Notes: generated by a model from the sequence alone, not told the origin. Shown: positions 1 through 8,797, numbered from the stretch's first letter. The stretch is 64,000 nt of DNA from Paeniglutamicibacter kerguelensis (GCF_017876535.1 NZ_JAGIOF010000001.1:4030001-4094000), one strand, 5' to 3'. A program made the numbers and translations.

Positions 1-521
1 TGCCCAATGGCCCTGAATTTCCATCCACTGGCATGCCGATATAGCTCTCCAAACACCATCGCGTTGATGTTCGTGGCCGCACTGGTAGGGACATCAAATC
101 TAAGGAGCTCGAAGTTGTCCGTATTGGCAACGCGGATGTACGCGTCGCGAACCGTAGAGAATGTGCCCGGACCTCGTAGCTCGGGGTCGATATAGACAAC
201 GAAACAAATCTTCGCCACGTCCTCCGGGACGCCCGGTAAATCAACGTCAATCTGTTCTTGGTCTTCCTCGCCCAAGAACGCGCCCGAGTCCTCGGTTGAA
301 TATCCAACCGAGCCTTCGGGCGAAGCGAGCTGATTGAAAAACACCATATGTTCATTCGATAGTGCGCTGCCGTCACGCGCACAAAGAATTGCGGCAGCGA
401 CGGGTTCCGCCTGTGGCCCCTTGCTCGCCACCACCGACCAGCCAAGGCCAACGACCAGTCTATTCAAATCAGGGTTTTCTGCGGTCAAGGAAGCGTTCGC
501 TCCCGCCACCATTGTTCCCAT
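1..521 (-). CDS. TerD-family protein (partial, 3' end outside window)
   Basis: About 173 residues are visible, starting MGTMVAGANASLTAENPDLN and leaving the window before the stop. The pattern is that of the TerD/stress-protein fold: an early LVVGLGWS strand, VFFNQLASPEGSV, a DVDLPGVPEDVAKICFVVYI strand, FDVPTS and the end motif ELYRHASGWKFRAIGQ, which matches the other TerD copies in this operon. The usual calcium-binding NLTG-G-GDDE stretch is weaker here (GEEDQEQIDVDL), so metal binding may be altered. The ATG overlaps the TAA of the upstream gene (TAATG), with GGAGGG about nine bases before it, so translation is probably coupled. It is the fourth TerD paralogue of the cluster and probably a cytosolic stress protein; exact function is unknown. 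Confidence 0.85.
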   Translation of the reverse strand, partial: MGTMVAGANASLTAENPDLNRLVVGLGWSVVASKGPQAEPVAAAILCARDGSALSNEHMVFFNQLASPEGSVGYSTEDSGAFLGEEDQEQIDVDLPGVPEDVAKICFVVYIDPELRGPGTFSTVRDAYIRVANTDNFELLRFDVPTSAATNINAMVFGELYRHASGWKFRAIG

Positions 522-1021
522 TAGAGCGACCCTCCAGATAGCATCGACGGTTCAAATTTGTCGTTTAGGAATCGCGCGTAGGTGGCCAATTCGGTGATCG
601 CTCCACTTCTGATTTGGAGGTTTAGGTCTTGGGCAGTCGAGAAGAGCAGAACCAACTGCTCACTAAAGAGTGCGGTTGCGGAGGAACCCTCCAGCCTGTC
701 TTGCTCGCTTGCCGCAAGATACTTCTTCAGCGGAGTAGCAATGTAGTCGCCAATAATGGCTTCCAGCAATACCTGCTGTTCGGTTGAGGCCCCGTGCTCT
801 GACATGTATTTTGGCAGCGGTTCAAGAATGTCTTCAATTTGCCGGAGCTGTGAAGAGATGCTTGTCGGAAGATCGCGACCAGCAAGCCTCACGGTTCCTT
901 GAAGTTCACTCAAGGAGACCGCTATGCGCTCATTGTCTGACAGTGGTTCGGAGTCGGTTCCCTGTTCGGAGTCCCGGGAAGGACCACTGAACAGGGAACC
1001 GAAAAAACGGGATACCATCAT
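521..1021 (-). CDS. Ter-cluster associated hypothetical protein
   Basis: A 166-residue protein I do not recognise by family. It starts MMVSRFFGSLFSG, is acidic and Ser/Thr-rich, and looks largely alpha-helical (for example LRQIEDILEPLPKYM and SEQLVLLFSTAQDLNLQI). No signal peptide or convincing membrane segment is seen. It begins 18 bases after telA and its stop overlaps the start of the next TerD gene, so it belongs to the same transcript. No clear ribosome binding site precedes its ATG, which fits re-initiation after telA. In Firmicutes Ter clusters a small XpaC-like protein sits beside TelA; this gene has the same position, but homology is only a guess. Confidence 0.7.
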   Translation of the reverse strand: MMVSRFFGSLFSGPSRDSEQGTDSEPLSDNERIAVSLSELQGTVRLAGRDLPTSISSQLRQIEDILEPLPKYMSEHGASTEQQVLLEAIIGDYIATPLKKYLAASEQDRLEGSSATALFSEQLVLLFSTAQDLNLQIRSGAITELATYARFLNDKFEPSMLSGGSL

Positions 1022-1039
1022 TTTGAAATTTGGCCGGTG

Positions 1040-2233
1040 CTAGGATCCGTCGGACTGACGAACACGCTCGAGATAAGGCTTTGCCTTTTCCAAGCTGGTC
1101 TCAAGAGCACTTACGGTTCCTTCCATGCTCTTGGCAGCCTGGGACCTGAAGGTGTCGATTGCGTCCATGGTCTGGAATACGTTGTCAAAAGCTCGCTGAA
1201 GAGTCTCAACACTCACACCGGAATTCGATGCCTGCTGATGAATGCGCGTGGTCTGGTCCTTCAACATTTCACTGGTCTTGAGGATCATGTTGTTGGTGGT
1301 CGTGTTTATCGCGTCGATCTGGTCGAGAACCATCTTTTGGTTGGCTAGTGCCTCGGCAACAATAACGGCGGTGCGCAACGCAGCAATGGTGGTGCTCCGT
1401 GCCCGATCAACACCCTTGATAAGTTCAAGATTGTTCTTGCGGATGAGGTCCATTGCCATGTAGCCCTGAACAGAAACAGCCAGCTGGGTCAGGATGTCCT
1501 GGTGACGCTGGCGGATCGGGAAGAGCACGTCGGAATCCAGTTTGAGCACGGTGTCGTCCTGGCCAAGCATTCGCGCTTCGTCGATCTTGGCTACGCAGGC
1601 GCCGTCAATTGCCTTGGCGAAAACGGCATACTCGCTCAGCTTCTGCATGTTGTCCCAGAGCTGGACCTTTTCGTTGGCGAGTGCCGCGTTGTCCTTCAGG
1701 AGCGCGTCCTGGCCGGCCATGAGTGATTTGATGATGGCGTCAAGCTGCGTCTGGGCACTTTCGTAGCGTTGGAAGTACTTTGCCAACTTGTTGCCGCCCG
1801 GAATGAACCCCAAGATCTTACGACCCACACTGAGGTCGGCGTTGGTCGGGGCCAAATCCTCGACGGTAGACCTCAAGTCGCCCAGTGTGGCAGCGACTGA
1901 GGCCTGAGCCCCGTTGCCCGCCTTCTTGGCACCAGCCAATGATGTGCTGGAGCGCTCCAACATGCGGCTCGAGAAACCGCCGGATGCCAGCATTTCGTCG
2001 CGACCCAGTTTGGAAATACCATCCACGCGCTGGGCGAAGTCGGGGCTTCGGGAGTCAAGCATCGCAACATCGGCTATGAAATCCGTCGCCTGACGGTTGA
2101 TTTCGTCTCGACGTTCGTCAGGGACCGGGACCATGCCGGGGGCCTCATCCGGTTGGACCACTGCAGGAGCTTCCGGGGCTTGCAGCATTAGTGCGGAACC
2201 GGACATGTCCGGAGGTGTCAGGGGAGCAGTCAT
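1040..2233 (-). CDS. TelA-like toxic anion resistance protein
   Basis: A 397-residue, highly charged, helical cytosolic protein matching the TelA/YceH family (toxic anion resistance). A proline-rich N-terminus (about residues 1-35) leads into the long helical TelA domain, with stretches such as ISKLGRDEMLASGGFSSRML, KILGFIPGGNKLAKYFQRYE and YAVFAKAIDGACVAKIDEAR. TelA proteins are linked to tellurite, antibiotic and envelope stress and are commonly encoded with TerD proteins, as here. AAGGA lies five bases before the ATG. The gene follows the TerD copy at 2324-2905 after 90 bases and precedes the 166-residue partner by 18. The biochemical activity of TelA is not firmly known. Confidence 0.9.
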   Translation of the reverse strand: MTAPLTPPDMSGSALMLQAPEAPAVVQPDEAPGMVPVPDERRDEINRQATDFIADVAMLDSRSPDFAQRVDGISKLGRDEMLASGGFSSRMLERSSTSLAGAKKAGNGAQASVAATLGDLRSTVEDLAPTNADLSVGRKILGFIPGGNKLAKYFQRYESAQTQLDAIIKSLMAGQDALLKDNAALANEKVQLWDNMQKLSEYAVFAKAIDGACVAKIDEARMLGQDDTVLKLDSDVLFPIRQRHQDILTQLAVSVQGYMAMDLIRKNNLELIKGVDRARSTTIAALRTAVIVAEALANQKMVLDQIDAINTTTNNMILKTSEMLKDQTTRIHQQASNSGVSVETLQRAFDNVFQTMDAIDTFRSQAAKSMEGTVSALETSLEKAKPYLERVRQSDGS

Positions 2234-2323
2234 AGTGTCCTTCTTCCGTCAAGATTTGGGGAGGTAAGCTGCGCCGGACAGGAGATCCTGGCCGGCGCAG
2301 CTGTCTGTCATAGGTAGTGCGTA

Positions 2324-2905
2324 CTAGCCCAGTTGTACGCCGAAGTCCGTGGCGATGCCCATCAAACCAGTGGCGTACCCCTGGCCGATTGCCCGGAACT
2401 TCCACTCGCCGTTGTGGCGGTAAAGTTCGCTGAAAAGCATGGCTGTTTCCGGGGCCGCGTCCTCGCTCAAATCGAAGCGGACGATCTCCTTCTCCGAAAC
2501 AGCATTAACAACCCGGCAGTAGGCCCCTCGAACTTGGCCGAAGTTCTGACGACGTTCATCGGCCTGATCGATGGAAACCACGAAAATCACTCGTTCAACA
2601 TCCGAGGAAACCGCAGAGAGGTCGACCACGATGTGCTCGTCGTCCCCACCGCCATCGCCGGTGCGGTTGTCGCCACGGTGGGTTACCGATCCGTCCACCG
2701 CCGACGGCTGGTTGTAGAAGATGAAATCAGCCGACGAGCGTACCTTGCCGTCCGCGCCGAGCAGGAGCGCTGAGGCGTCCAGGTCGAATGCTTCCCCGGT
2801 GGTGGTTCGTGGATCCCAGCCAAGTCCAATAATGGCCTCCTTGAGGCCCGGATCGGTCTTGGTGAGCGAGAGGTTGCTGCCTTTGGTTAGGGTTAGTCCT
2901 GCCAT
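2324..2905 (-). CDS. terD: TerD-family calcium-binding stress protein
   Basis: The internal ATG at 2905 gives MAGLTLTKGSNLSLTKTDPG (193 residues), has GAAGGA eight bases upstream, and matches the N-terminus of the neighbouring paralogue; the longer reading to 2941 lacks these features. Family marks: IIGLGWDPR, DLDASALLL, IFYNQ, GDNRTGDGGGDDEHIVVDLS (the calcium-binding loop) and the end SELYRHNGEWKFRAIGQGY. TerD proteins bind calcium and act with TelA and other Ter proteins in resistance to tellurite and other stresses. Very similar in sequence and equal in length to the gene at 2990-3571, pointing to a tandem duplication. Confidence 0.93.
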   Translation of the reverse strand: MAGLTLTKGSNLSLTKTDPGLKEAIIGLGWDPRTTTGEAFDLDASALLLGADGKVRSSADFIFYNQPSAVDGSVTHRGDNRTGDGGGDDEHIVVDLSAVSSDVERVIFVVSIDQADERRQNFGQVRGAYCRVVNAVSEKEIVRFDLSEDAAPETAMLFSELYRHNGEWKFRAIGQGYATGLMGIATDFGVQLG

Positions 2906-2989
2906 GATAAATCCTTCGTAATTGGTTGCACCTTGAGGCATTCCCGCATCAGGAAAAATTCAAGGTATTGGTTGGTTCGCTCCTGTGGA

Positions 2990-3571
2990 TTACTCCAAGG
3001 AAATACCGAAGTCCGTTACAATTCCGTGCAGGCCCGAAGCGTAGCCTTGGCCCACCGCGCGGAACTTCCATTCTCCGTTGTGTCGGTAGACCTCGCTGAA
3101 GATCATGGCCGTTTCCGAGGCCGCGTCCTCGCTCAGGTCAAAGCGGACAATTTCCTCGTCCGTGTCCTGATTTAGTACACGACAGTAGGCGTCACGAACT
3201 TGGCCGAAGTTTTGACCTCGGGCATCGGCTTGGTCGATGGAAACGGCAATCACAATCCGACTAACTTCGGCTGCGACCAGGCTCAGGTCGATCAAAATCT
3301 GTTCGTCATCGCCGTCACCGAGCCCGGTTCGGTTGTCTCCTTGATGGACTACTGATCCATCTTTTGCCGACAACTGATTGTAGAAAATGAAGTCGTCTTG
3401 GGACCGGACCTTGCCGTTGGCGCCAACAATGAGTGCCGTAGCGTCAAGGTCGAACGCGGCGCCCGTGGTAGTCCTAGGATCCCAACCAAGCCCGATCATG
3501 GCTCGGGTAAGGCTAGGGTCGGCCTTGGACAGCGAAAGGTTACTGCCTTTGCTTAGTGTTAGAGAAGCCAT
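2990..3571 (-). CDS. terD: TerD-family calcium-binding stress protein
   Basis: 193 residues starting MASLTLSKGSNLSLSKADPS, with GGAAAGG just upstream of the ATG. It carries the TerD marks MIGLGWDPR, DLDATALIVG, IFYNQLS, GDNRTGLGDGDDEQILIDLS (calcium loop), AVSIDQADARGQNFGQVRDA and the end RHNGEWKFRAVGQGYASGL. It begins only 10 bases after the TerZ-like gene, so the two are surely co-transcribed. Together with the copy at 2324-2905 it looks like a recent tandem pair. Function is expected to be cytosolic stress or tellurite resistance with TelA. Confidence 0.93.
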   Translation of the reverse strand: MASLTLSKGSNLSLSKADPSLTRAMIGLGWDPRTTTGAAFDLDATALIVGANGKVRSQDDFIFYNQLSAKDGSVVHQGDNRTGLGDGDDEQILIDLSLVAAEVSRIVIAVSIDQADARGQNFGQVRDAYCRVLNQDTDEEIVRFDLSEDAASETAMIFSEVYRHNGEWKFRAVGQGYASGLHGIVTDFGISLE

Positions 3572-3581
3572 GTCGCCTTTC

Positions 3582-4172
3582 CTAGAGCGCCTTGGCAGCT
3601 GCCGGGATCAGGTCTGCCACGGTTTTGCCCATGGCTCGTTCACCGACGGCCTGGAAGACCCAGCCACCATTCGCTCGGGATACCTTCGCCATAACCATCG
3701 CAGTATGGTTACCCGCGTCGGTCAGCTGGAAGCGAGCAACTTCAGGGCTGTTTGCGGTTGAGTCATCGAGGATGCGGGTGAAGGCATTGGCAACCTGATC
3801 AAACGTTTGGCCACTGTAGCTGCTGATGACAAAAACAATTTGGGCAACAGAAGGTGAGACAGCTGATAGATCCACGGTGATGACTTCATCGTCGCCGTCA
3901 CCTGCGCCAGTCAGGTTGTCACCCATGTGCTGTGTGGACCGGTCGTTGCTCTTCAACTGGCCGAAGTAGACGGCGTCGAGGGACTTGCCATTTGCATCGA
4001 AGAAGATTGCTGATGCATCGAGATCAACCGTGACTGTCTTCACTCCACCGAAAAAGCCTCGCTTGGTAGGCGTCGCCGCGTCCCAGCCCAAGCCCAACCG
4101 GACCTTGGTGAGTGCCGCGCCAGTACTTTTGGTCAGGCTCAGGGACTGACCTTTCTGAAGGCTCAATGCCAT
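3582..4172 (-). CDS. TerD/TerZ-like stress protein
   Basis: The ATG at 4172 (MALSLQKGQSLSLTKSTG) with GAGGAA six bases upstream is preferred over the longer reading to 4271, which would overlap the upstream membrane gene. The 196-residue product differs from the other TerD copies: it has an insert ATPTKRGFFGGVKTVTVDLD, a calcium loop GDNLTGAGDGDDEVITVDLS, and ISSYSGQTFDQVANAF, typical of TerZ/TerA-type branches. It lies first among the TerD genes, 19 bases after the small membrane protein gene. The role is inferred from family and context: a calcium-binding partner in the Ter stress response. Confidence 0.9.
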   Translation of the reverse strand: MALSLQKGQSLSLTKSTGAALTKVRLGLGWDAATPTKRGFFGGVKTVTVDLDASAIFFDANGKSLDAVYFGQLKSNDRSTQHMGDNLTGAGDGDDEVITVDLSAVSPSVAQIVFVISSYSGQTFDQVANAFTRILDDSTANSPEVARFQLTDAGNHTAMVMAKVSRANGGWVFQAVGERAMGKTVADLIPAAAKAL

Positions 4173-4191
4173 TGGAGTTCCTCGTTTCTGG

Positions 4192-4461
4192 TTATTTGAT
4201 GGTGGCGAGCTCGTTGGTGAGCTCATCGATGGCAACACGCTTGTTCCAAATAATGGAGCTGCACAAAGCAATGCCGAGGATCAAGGAAAGGACGACTGCC
4301 GTTGGACCGCTGTAGATTTGCGCAAGGCCCAGCCCGACGATCGTGACGATGAACGACCCGCCGAAAGTTTTCAAAAACACGCTTGCGAAGGCTCCTATTT
4401 TATCGGCCGCTGGAATAACAGCGAATTGCTCGAGCCTTGGAAACGCCTTCCCCCAAGACAT
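4192..4461 (-). CDS. small two-helix membrane protein, first gene of the Ter operon
   Basis: 89 residues with two hydrophobic stretches, roughly residues 34-50 (GGSFIVTIVGLGLAQIY) and 54-71 (TAVVLSLILGIALCSSII), and a charged tail. I do not recognise the family. It lies 19 bases upstream of the TerZ-like gene and is the first gene of the minus-strand Ter operon. A small membrane protein in this position could tie the cytosolic TerD/TelA proteins to the membrane, a role TerC plays in other clusters, but it is far too short to be TerC. Function is unknown. Confidence 0.72.
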   Translation of the reverse strand: MSWGKAFPRLEQFAVIPAADKIGAFASVFLKTFGGSFIVTIVGLGLAQIYSGPTAVVLSLILGIALCSSIIWNKRVAIDELTNELATIK

Positions 4462-4791
4462 GTTTACTGAACAACGACAGCGCAGGGTCCAAAAATGCGG
4501 CCTTTCACTCCAGTTCAGTCTATGGGCAAAGGCTGTGAAAGCTTTGAGATTTGCCGAAGTGTCGCCTGAAGTCCGAGGATAGGTATCCAGCTAATTGTCT
4601 CTAAGTCTCGGTATCCAATCGCCAAATCGACGCACCATCTGGATGGCTACCTGCTTGAACTTTGTTCTACATATTGGGTTTTGCCAGTAGCGTTATTTAA
4701 CTCATATGTCCCGCTTGATTTGCCGATTTAAGGAACCAGTGCCATTCGGCATCATCACTGCCCCTCCCGGATCCGCGGGAACCCATATTCT
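4462..4791. other. intergenic region upstream of the Ter operon
   Basis: About 330 bases, less GC-rich than the flanking genes. It must hold the promoter of the minus-strand Ter operon, but I cannot name its elements with confidence. No coding sequence or RNA was recognised. Confidence 0.5.
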
Positions 4792-5166
4792 TCAGTCGTC
4801 GATGGTGGCGACTTGTTTGTCCGGGCACTGGTTTGTGAGGATGCGTTGGATTGCATCATGTTCAGCATTGGTCATCCAGAGCCCGTATTTGGCCTTGACG
4901 GCGGTTTGCCGGGCGGCATAGTCGCAACGGAAAACTTATTGGGCGGTAGCCAAGTCGCGGCGTCTCCATCGCGCTTCGACACATTGGTTGGACCGTCAAC
5001 GGCCAGCAAGTTAATCGGATCATTAGCGAACTCCAGACGCTTCTGATCATTCATCTGCTGAGCACCCTCCTGCCATGCGTCCGAGAGCGCGACGATGCGG
5101 TCGATTTGAACTTTTGTGCTGGTCGTCTGGCCCCCGCTCGAGGTCGATTGTCGTACCGGTGTAAAG
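4792..5166 (-). pseudogene. HNH (DUF1524-type) endonuclease fragment, frameshifted
   Basis: Read across two frame changes, this piece gives the C-terminal part of the secreted HNH/DUF1524 endonuclease family common in actinobacteria: LYTGTTIDLERG, then VQIDRIVALSDAWQEGAQQM, EFANDPINLLAVDGPTNVSK, RDGDAATWLPPNK, and after a second shift RCDYAARQTAVKAKYGLWMT and NAEHDAIQRILTNQ before a TGA. The first shift lies near 5135 and the second near 4945. The N-terminal part, with signal peptide and excalibur-like region, is not present. It sits between the Ter operon and fadD as a decayed remnant. Confidence 0.8.
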
Positions 5167-5283
5167 AAATCGAAGGGCTACCCTAGCCACACGAAACAGC
5201 CGCTACGCACGCTTTCTCACGACGTGAGAATTGCGCCGTATTTTCGCACCGTCGCCTTGAATTCACTGGTGCAAGCACGACCC

Positions 5284-6972
5284 TCAGAGCCCCGGGGCCA
5301 CCTGTTCGCGGACCTGCTTGCGCAGGATCTTGCCGAGCATCGAGCGCGGCAGGTCATCGATCGCCACTATCCGCTTGGGAACCTTGTACCCAGCCAGCTG
5401 GCCGCGGCAGTGCTCGCGCAGGGCTTCCTCGTCGAGTTCTGCGCCCGATTCCAGTTCGACGGCCGCAACCACCATTTCCCCGCCGCGTTCGAGCGGCTTC
5501 CCGAACACCGCCACATCCTTGACGGCCGGATGCAGGCGCAGCACCGATTCGACCTCGGTCGGGGCAACGTTGAAACCGCCGGTGATGATCAATTCCTTGG
5601 CCCGGTCAACGATCTTGGTGAATCCGTCGGCGTCGACGGTCACCACGTCTCCCGTGCGCAACCAGCCGTCCTTGGTCAGGGCCTTGGCGGTTTCCTCCGG
5701 GTTGTTCCAATATCCCTGGAACACCTGCGGGCCCTTGAGCAGCAGCTCTCCGGGTTCGCCCTGTTCCACCTCGTGCTCCGGATCGTCCAGGTCCACGACC
5801 TTCATCAGCGTCGAGGGGAACGGCACGCCGATGGTCCCGGCGCGGCGGGTCGGGTGGAACGGGTTGCCGAGGGCAACCGGGGAGGATTCGGTCATGCCAT
5901 AGCCCTCCACCAGCAGTCCGCCGGAAACGGATTCCCAGAGTTGGACCACATGGTCGGGCAGGTTCATGGCACCGGAAATGCAGTACTTGGCCGAGCGTAG
6001 CGAGACGCCCTTTTCCTTTGCGGCCATGGCGGTGCGCTCGTAGATCGGCGGCACCGCGCAGTACACGGTGGCCGGGGATTTCTTCATCGCCGCCAGGATC
6101 AAGTCCGGGTCGAACTTCGGGAAGAGCACCAACAGGCCCTGTTTCTTGACACCGAAGGTCAGGTACAGCGTCATGCCGAAGGCGTGGAACATCGGAAGGA
6201 TCGCGTACAGGATTTCCTCGCGTTCCTTGGCCCCTGCCATCCAGGCTTCGCCCTGCAGCGCGTTGGCGTACAGGTTGTAGTGCGTCAGCATGGCGCCCTT
6301 TGGCGCTCCGGTGGTTCCGGAGGTGTACTGGATGACCGCAAGGTCCATCACGTCCGGGCGCGGGTGTGCCGGGTCGAGGCGTTCGGACTTCAGCAGGTCA
6401 TTCCAGGACATGGTGCCCGGGGCGGGTGCCGTCAGCGATCCCTTGGTCTCACGCAGCTTTTTCACCGGCAGGTTCAGTGCCAGGCGCTTGAGGGTCGGGA
6501 AGGCATCAAGCAGGTTCACCGAGACCACATGGTCGAGCTGCACGTCCTTGGGGAACTCGCGCACGGCTGCCGCCGCCTTGTCCCAGGCGATGACAACGCG
6601 TGTTTGGTGGTCCTCGAACTGGTGGCGCAGTTCGCGCGAGGTATAGAGCGGGTTGTGCTCGACGACCACGGCGCCCAGGCGAAGCACCGCATAGAACGCG
6701 ACGACGTGTTGCGGGCAGTTCGGCAGGATCAGCGCGACCCTGTCCCCCGCCTTCACGCCGAGCCTGCGCAGCCCCTCGGCCGCACGATCCACTTGCTCGC
6801 CGAGCTCACGGTAGCCGGTGCGGCGGCCGAAGAACTCGGTGGCAGGACTGTCCCCCGCCTGGGCCACTGAACGCTCAAACATTGCGCTCAGCGATTCGGT
6901 CGGCAGCTCGATCTCGGCCGGGACTCCCGGCTGGTAGTTCTTGACCCAGGGCTGTGATGCGGAGTTGTCCAT
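5284..6972 (-). CDS. fadD: long-chain fatty-acid CoA ligase
   Basis: 562 residues, normal for the acyl-CoA synthetase family. It activates fatty acids with ATP and CoA through an acyl-AMP intermediate, feeding beta-oxidation or lipid synthesis. Visible motifs: ATP-binding YTSGTTGAPKGAM (residues 216-228), the linker and gating region around 357 (GYGMTESSPV), adenosine-binding GWLRTGD (436-442), RAKELIITGGFNV (about 458-470), and the C-terminal catalytic lysine in LGKILRK (near 548). Probably cytosolic or membrane-associated. It lies downstream of panD on the same strand, 80 bases apart with a small hairpin between (7028-7046), so co-transcription is possible but unproved. The chain-length preference cannot be read from sequence. 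Confidence 0.95.
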   Translation of the reverse strand: MDNSASQPWVKNYQPGVPAEIELPTESLSAMFERSVAQAGDSPATEFFGRRTGYRELGEQVDRAAEGLRRLGVKAGDRVALILPNCPQHVVAFYAVLRLGAVVVEHNPLYTSRELRHQFEDHQTRVVIAWDKAAAAVREFPKDVQLDHVVSVNLLDAFPTLKRLALNLPVKKLRETKGSLTAPAPGTMSWNDLLKSERLDPAHPRPDVMDLAVIQYTSGTTGAPKGAMLTHYNLYANALQGEAWMAGAKEREEILYAILPMFHAFGMTLYLTFGVKKQGLLVLFPKFDPDLILAAMKKSPATVYCAVPPIYERTAMAAKEKGVSLRSAKYCISGAMNLPDHVVQLWESVSGGLLVEGYGMTESSPVALGNPFHPTRRAGTIGVPFPSTLMKVVDLDDPEHEVEQGEPGELLLKGPQVFQGYWNNPEETAKALTKDGWLRTGDVVTVDADGFTKIVDRAKELIITGGFNVAPTEVESVLRLHPAVKDVAVFGKPLERGGEMVVAAVELESGAELDEEALREHCRGQLAGYKVPKRIVAIDDLPRSMLGKILRKQVREQVAPGL

Positions 6973-7052
6973 GGAACCATCATGCCGTGAACCAAAGCTT
7001 CGCAGCGACTGGTAATCGCGCGTCGTTGGCCACGTTTTGCGTGGCCGGCCCG

Positions 7053-7478
7053 CTATTCGGCGGCGGCGAAGAGCGCAAAGGGCGGGGTGTACATGCCATC
7101 GACAACCGCCTCGGCAGGTTCTGACCCCAGCAATACCATGCGGTTGCGCGCATCCACGTGCACCACCGCCGGCTCAAAGGCACGGGCCTCGGCATCCTCC
7201 ATGGCCGCGTAGGTAATGAGGATGACAAGGTCTCCCACGTTGACCAGGTGGGCGGCCGCCCCGTTGATTCCGATGACCCCCGAACCCCGTTCCCCGGCAA
7301 TCGTGTAGGTTTCCAGCCGGGCGCCGTTGGTGACATCGACGATGGAAACCAGTTCGCCGGGAAGGATATTTGCCGCGTCCAGGAGATCCGAATCGACGGT
7401 GACGGATCCGACGTAGTGCAGGTCGGCGTGGGTGACGGTTGCACGGTGGATCTTTGACTTGAACATGGTGCGCTGCAT
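7053..7478 (-). CDS. panD: aspartate 1-decarboxylase
   Basis: PanD makes beta-alanine from aspartate for pantothenate and CoA synthesis. The chosen ATG at 7478 gives [20 protein letters not shown] with Gly24-Ser25 in [11 protein letters not shown]. This puts the self-cleavage site, which creates the pyruvoyl group on Ser25, at the standard position and so supports this start over the longer reading to 7505. Length is 141 residues, as expected. Other conserved parts: the [17 protein letters not shown] region and [18 protein letters not shown]. The gene stands alone: no panB or panC is near, and fadD follows. Confidence 0.96.
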   Translation of the reverse strand: MQRTMFKSKIHRATVTHADLHYVGSVTVDSDLLDAANILPGELVSIVDVTNGARLETYTIAGERGSGVIGINGAAAHLVNVGDLVILITYAAMEDAEARAFEPAVVHVDARNRMVLLGSEPAEAVVDGMYTPPFALFAAAE

Positions 7479-7951
7479 GGTGGTTCCCGGGTGTGTAGAA
7501 GGCAAGGCATGGACCGGCGAATGGTTCCGGTTCGAGCGGCAACGATTCCTCCGACGGAAAGGAGTGGGATCTGGTTCCCCCTCGAACCATTACCTCACTG
7601 GCTCGCATTTCCGACACAGTGATTGTAGGCTCCGGGCCGCGACCGTTTCCAGACCTTTGTGCCCTATATGACAGTCTGCAGGCAAGCCCCGTGCGTCGTT
7701 TGTCGCATTCCGGGTTTCCCGAGGGCGCAGTCCGCAGATGGTGTCGAGCGATCGTGATTGGGACCTTTCAAAACGTTGACCTGCCGATTCTCTGCGGCAC
7801 GGGCTGGTGCGGGCGGCTTTGAATTGCCCTCCGGGCAGGTGGAAGCATCCCGTCTCCCCGATCGTGGAATCCGTGATTATGACCGAACCCGCGCCGTCCC
7901 GCAGAACCACTTGCGCGGCTGCGCAACCTCGGTTTGTTCCTGTTCCTTCCG
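7479..7951. other. intergenic region, no gene recognised
   Basis: About 470 bases between panD and the dehydratase-VOC gene. Open frames here are shadows with no family likeness and no good start. It should hold the panD promoter on the minus strand. No RNA or repeat was recognised. Confidence 0.5.
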
Positions 7952-8611
7952 TTATCCCAGGTCCCGCCCTGCCTCCGTGGAGATGCAAAGCCGGTTTCCC
8001 TGGGCGTCGGCAACGAGCACCCACATCGGCGCATGCTCATAGTCGAGCGCCACGCCATCCGCGCTCAGGGCCTCCAGAACGGATGCGCTTTCGACAAAGG
8101 GGATCATGACGTCGAGGTGGATTCGATTCGCGTTCGGTGTCTCCGTTTCTTGGAACCACAGCGTCGGGCCGCGCCCGAACGGATCCGCCAGGCTTCCGTC
8201 CTTCCGTGCCTTGTAACCCAACGCGGTTTTCCAGGTCCCTGAAATTCCTTCCGCGTCGTCCGTGTCGATGGCGATCTCCAAGGTACGCAGGAGTTCCGGG
8301 CGCACAACGGCACCGAATGCCGCGGCTTGGCTGGAGATCGACCGCGCCAGCGCGGCATCCCGGGCAGTCACTTTTCCGCCGGCATCGTGCGACGTGAGCG
8401 TGACAAAGAGAGTGTCGTATCTCCAGTCAACGTCGGGGTGGTGGTTAGCGTCCTGGGCCAGCTCTCCGATCGCGGCAAACAACGACAGCGCCGCTGCCGA
8501 GGACTCGCATTTCAAGGCGGTGCGCAGCGCCCCGAGCCCATATCGCCACAACGGCAATTGGAGCAGGTTTGCATGGATCTGTTCGGTACTCAGAACATCT
8601 TTTGCGGGCAT
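7952..8611 (-). CDS. pterin-4a-carbinolamine dehydratase-like / VOC domain fusion
   Basis: A 219-residue two-domain protein. The ATG at 8611 (MPAKDVLSTEQIHANL) with AAGGAG eight bases upstream is preferred to the longer frame. The N-terminal part (about 1-100) matches 4a-hydroxytetrahydrobiopterin dehydratase: NHHPDVDWRYDTLFVTLTSH followed by GKVTARDAALARSI contains the conserved histidines and aspartate. The C-terminal part (about 105-219) is a glyoxalase/VOC-like domain (LWFQETETPNANRIHLDVMI and MWVLVADAQGNRLCI) of the kind often annotated as 'VOC family protein'. The true substrate is unknown; recycling of a pterin or repair of a related metabolite is one possibility. It stands alone. Confidence 0.85.
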   Translation of the reverse strand: MPAKDVLSTEQIHANLLQLPLWRYGLGALRTALKCESSAAALSLFAAIGELAQDANHHPDVDWRYDTLFVTLTSHDAGGKVTARDAALARSISSQAAAFGAVVRPELLRTLEIAIDTDDAEGISGTWKTALGYKARKDGSLADPFGRGPTLWFQETETPNANRIHLDVMIPFVESASVLEALSADGVALDYEHAPMWVLVADAQGNRLCISTEAGRDLG

Positions 8612-8797
8612 GATGCGCTCCTTGTGGTTCCGGCCTGCGACTCCGGGCATCCCCTGAACGGCCATGGGTGCAAAGGCTTGCGTGCACCCTGGGGGGGTCG
8701 CCCTCCTTATGCCGCAAGTCTGCCACCAACGGGCCCCTGCCCAAAGGCTTTGGAGACCCGGATTGGAACCAGGCGCCCGGCCTGTTTCCGCATACGC

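Noticed and set aside
7028..7046. hairpin between panD and fadD as a terminator
   Set aside because: The stem is only 7 bp (GGCCACG with CGTGGCC) and no T-run follows on the minus strand, so it is mentioned only as a possible weak element.
8690..8790. possible tRNA suggested by GGTTCCAATCC on the minus strand
   Set aside because: The T-loop purine is wrong and no acceptor or anticodon stem can be formed around it.
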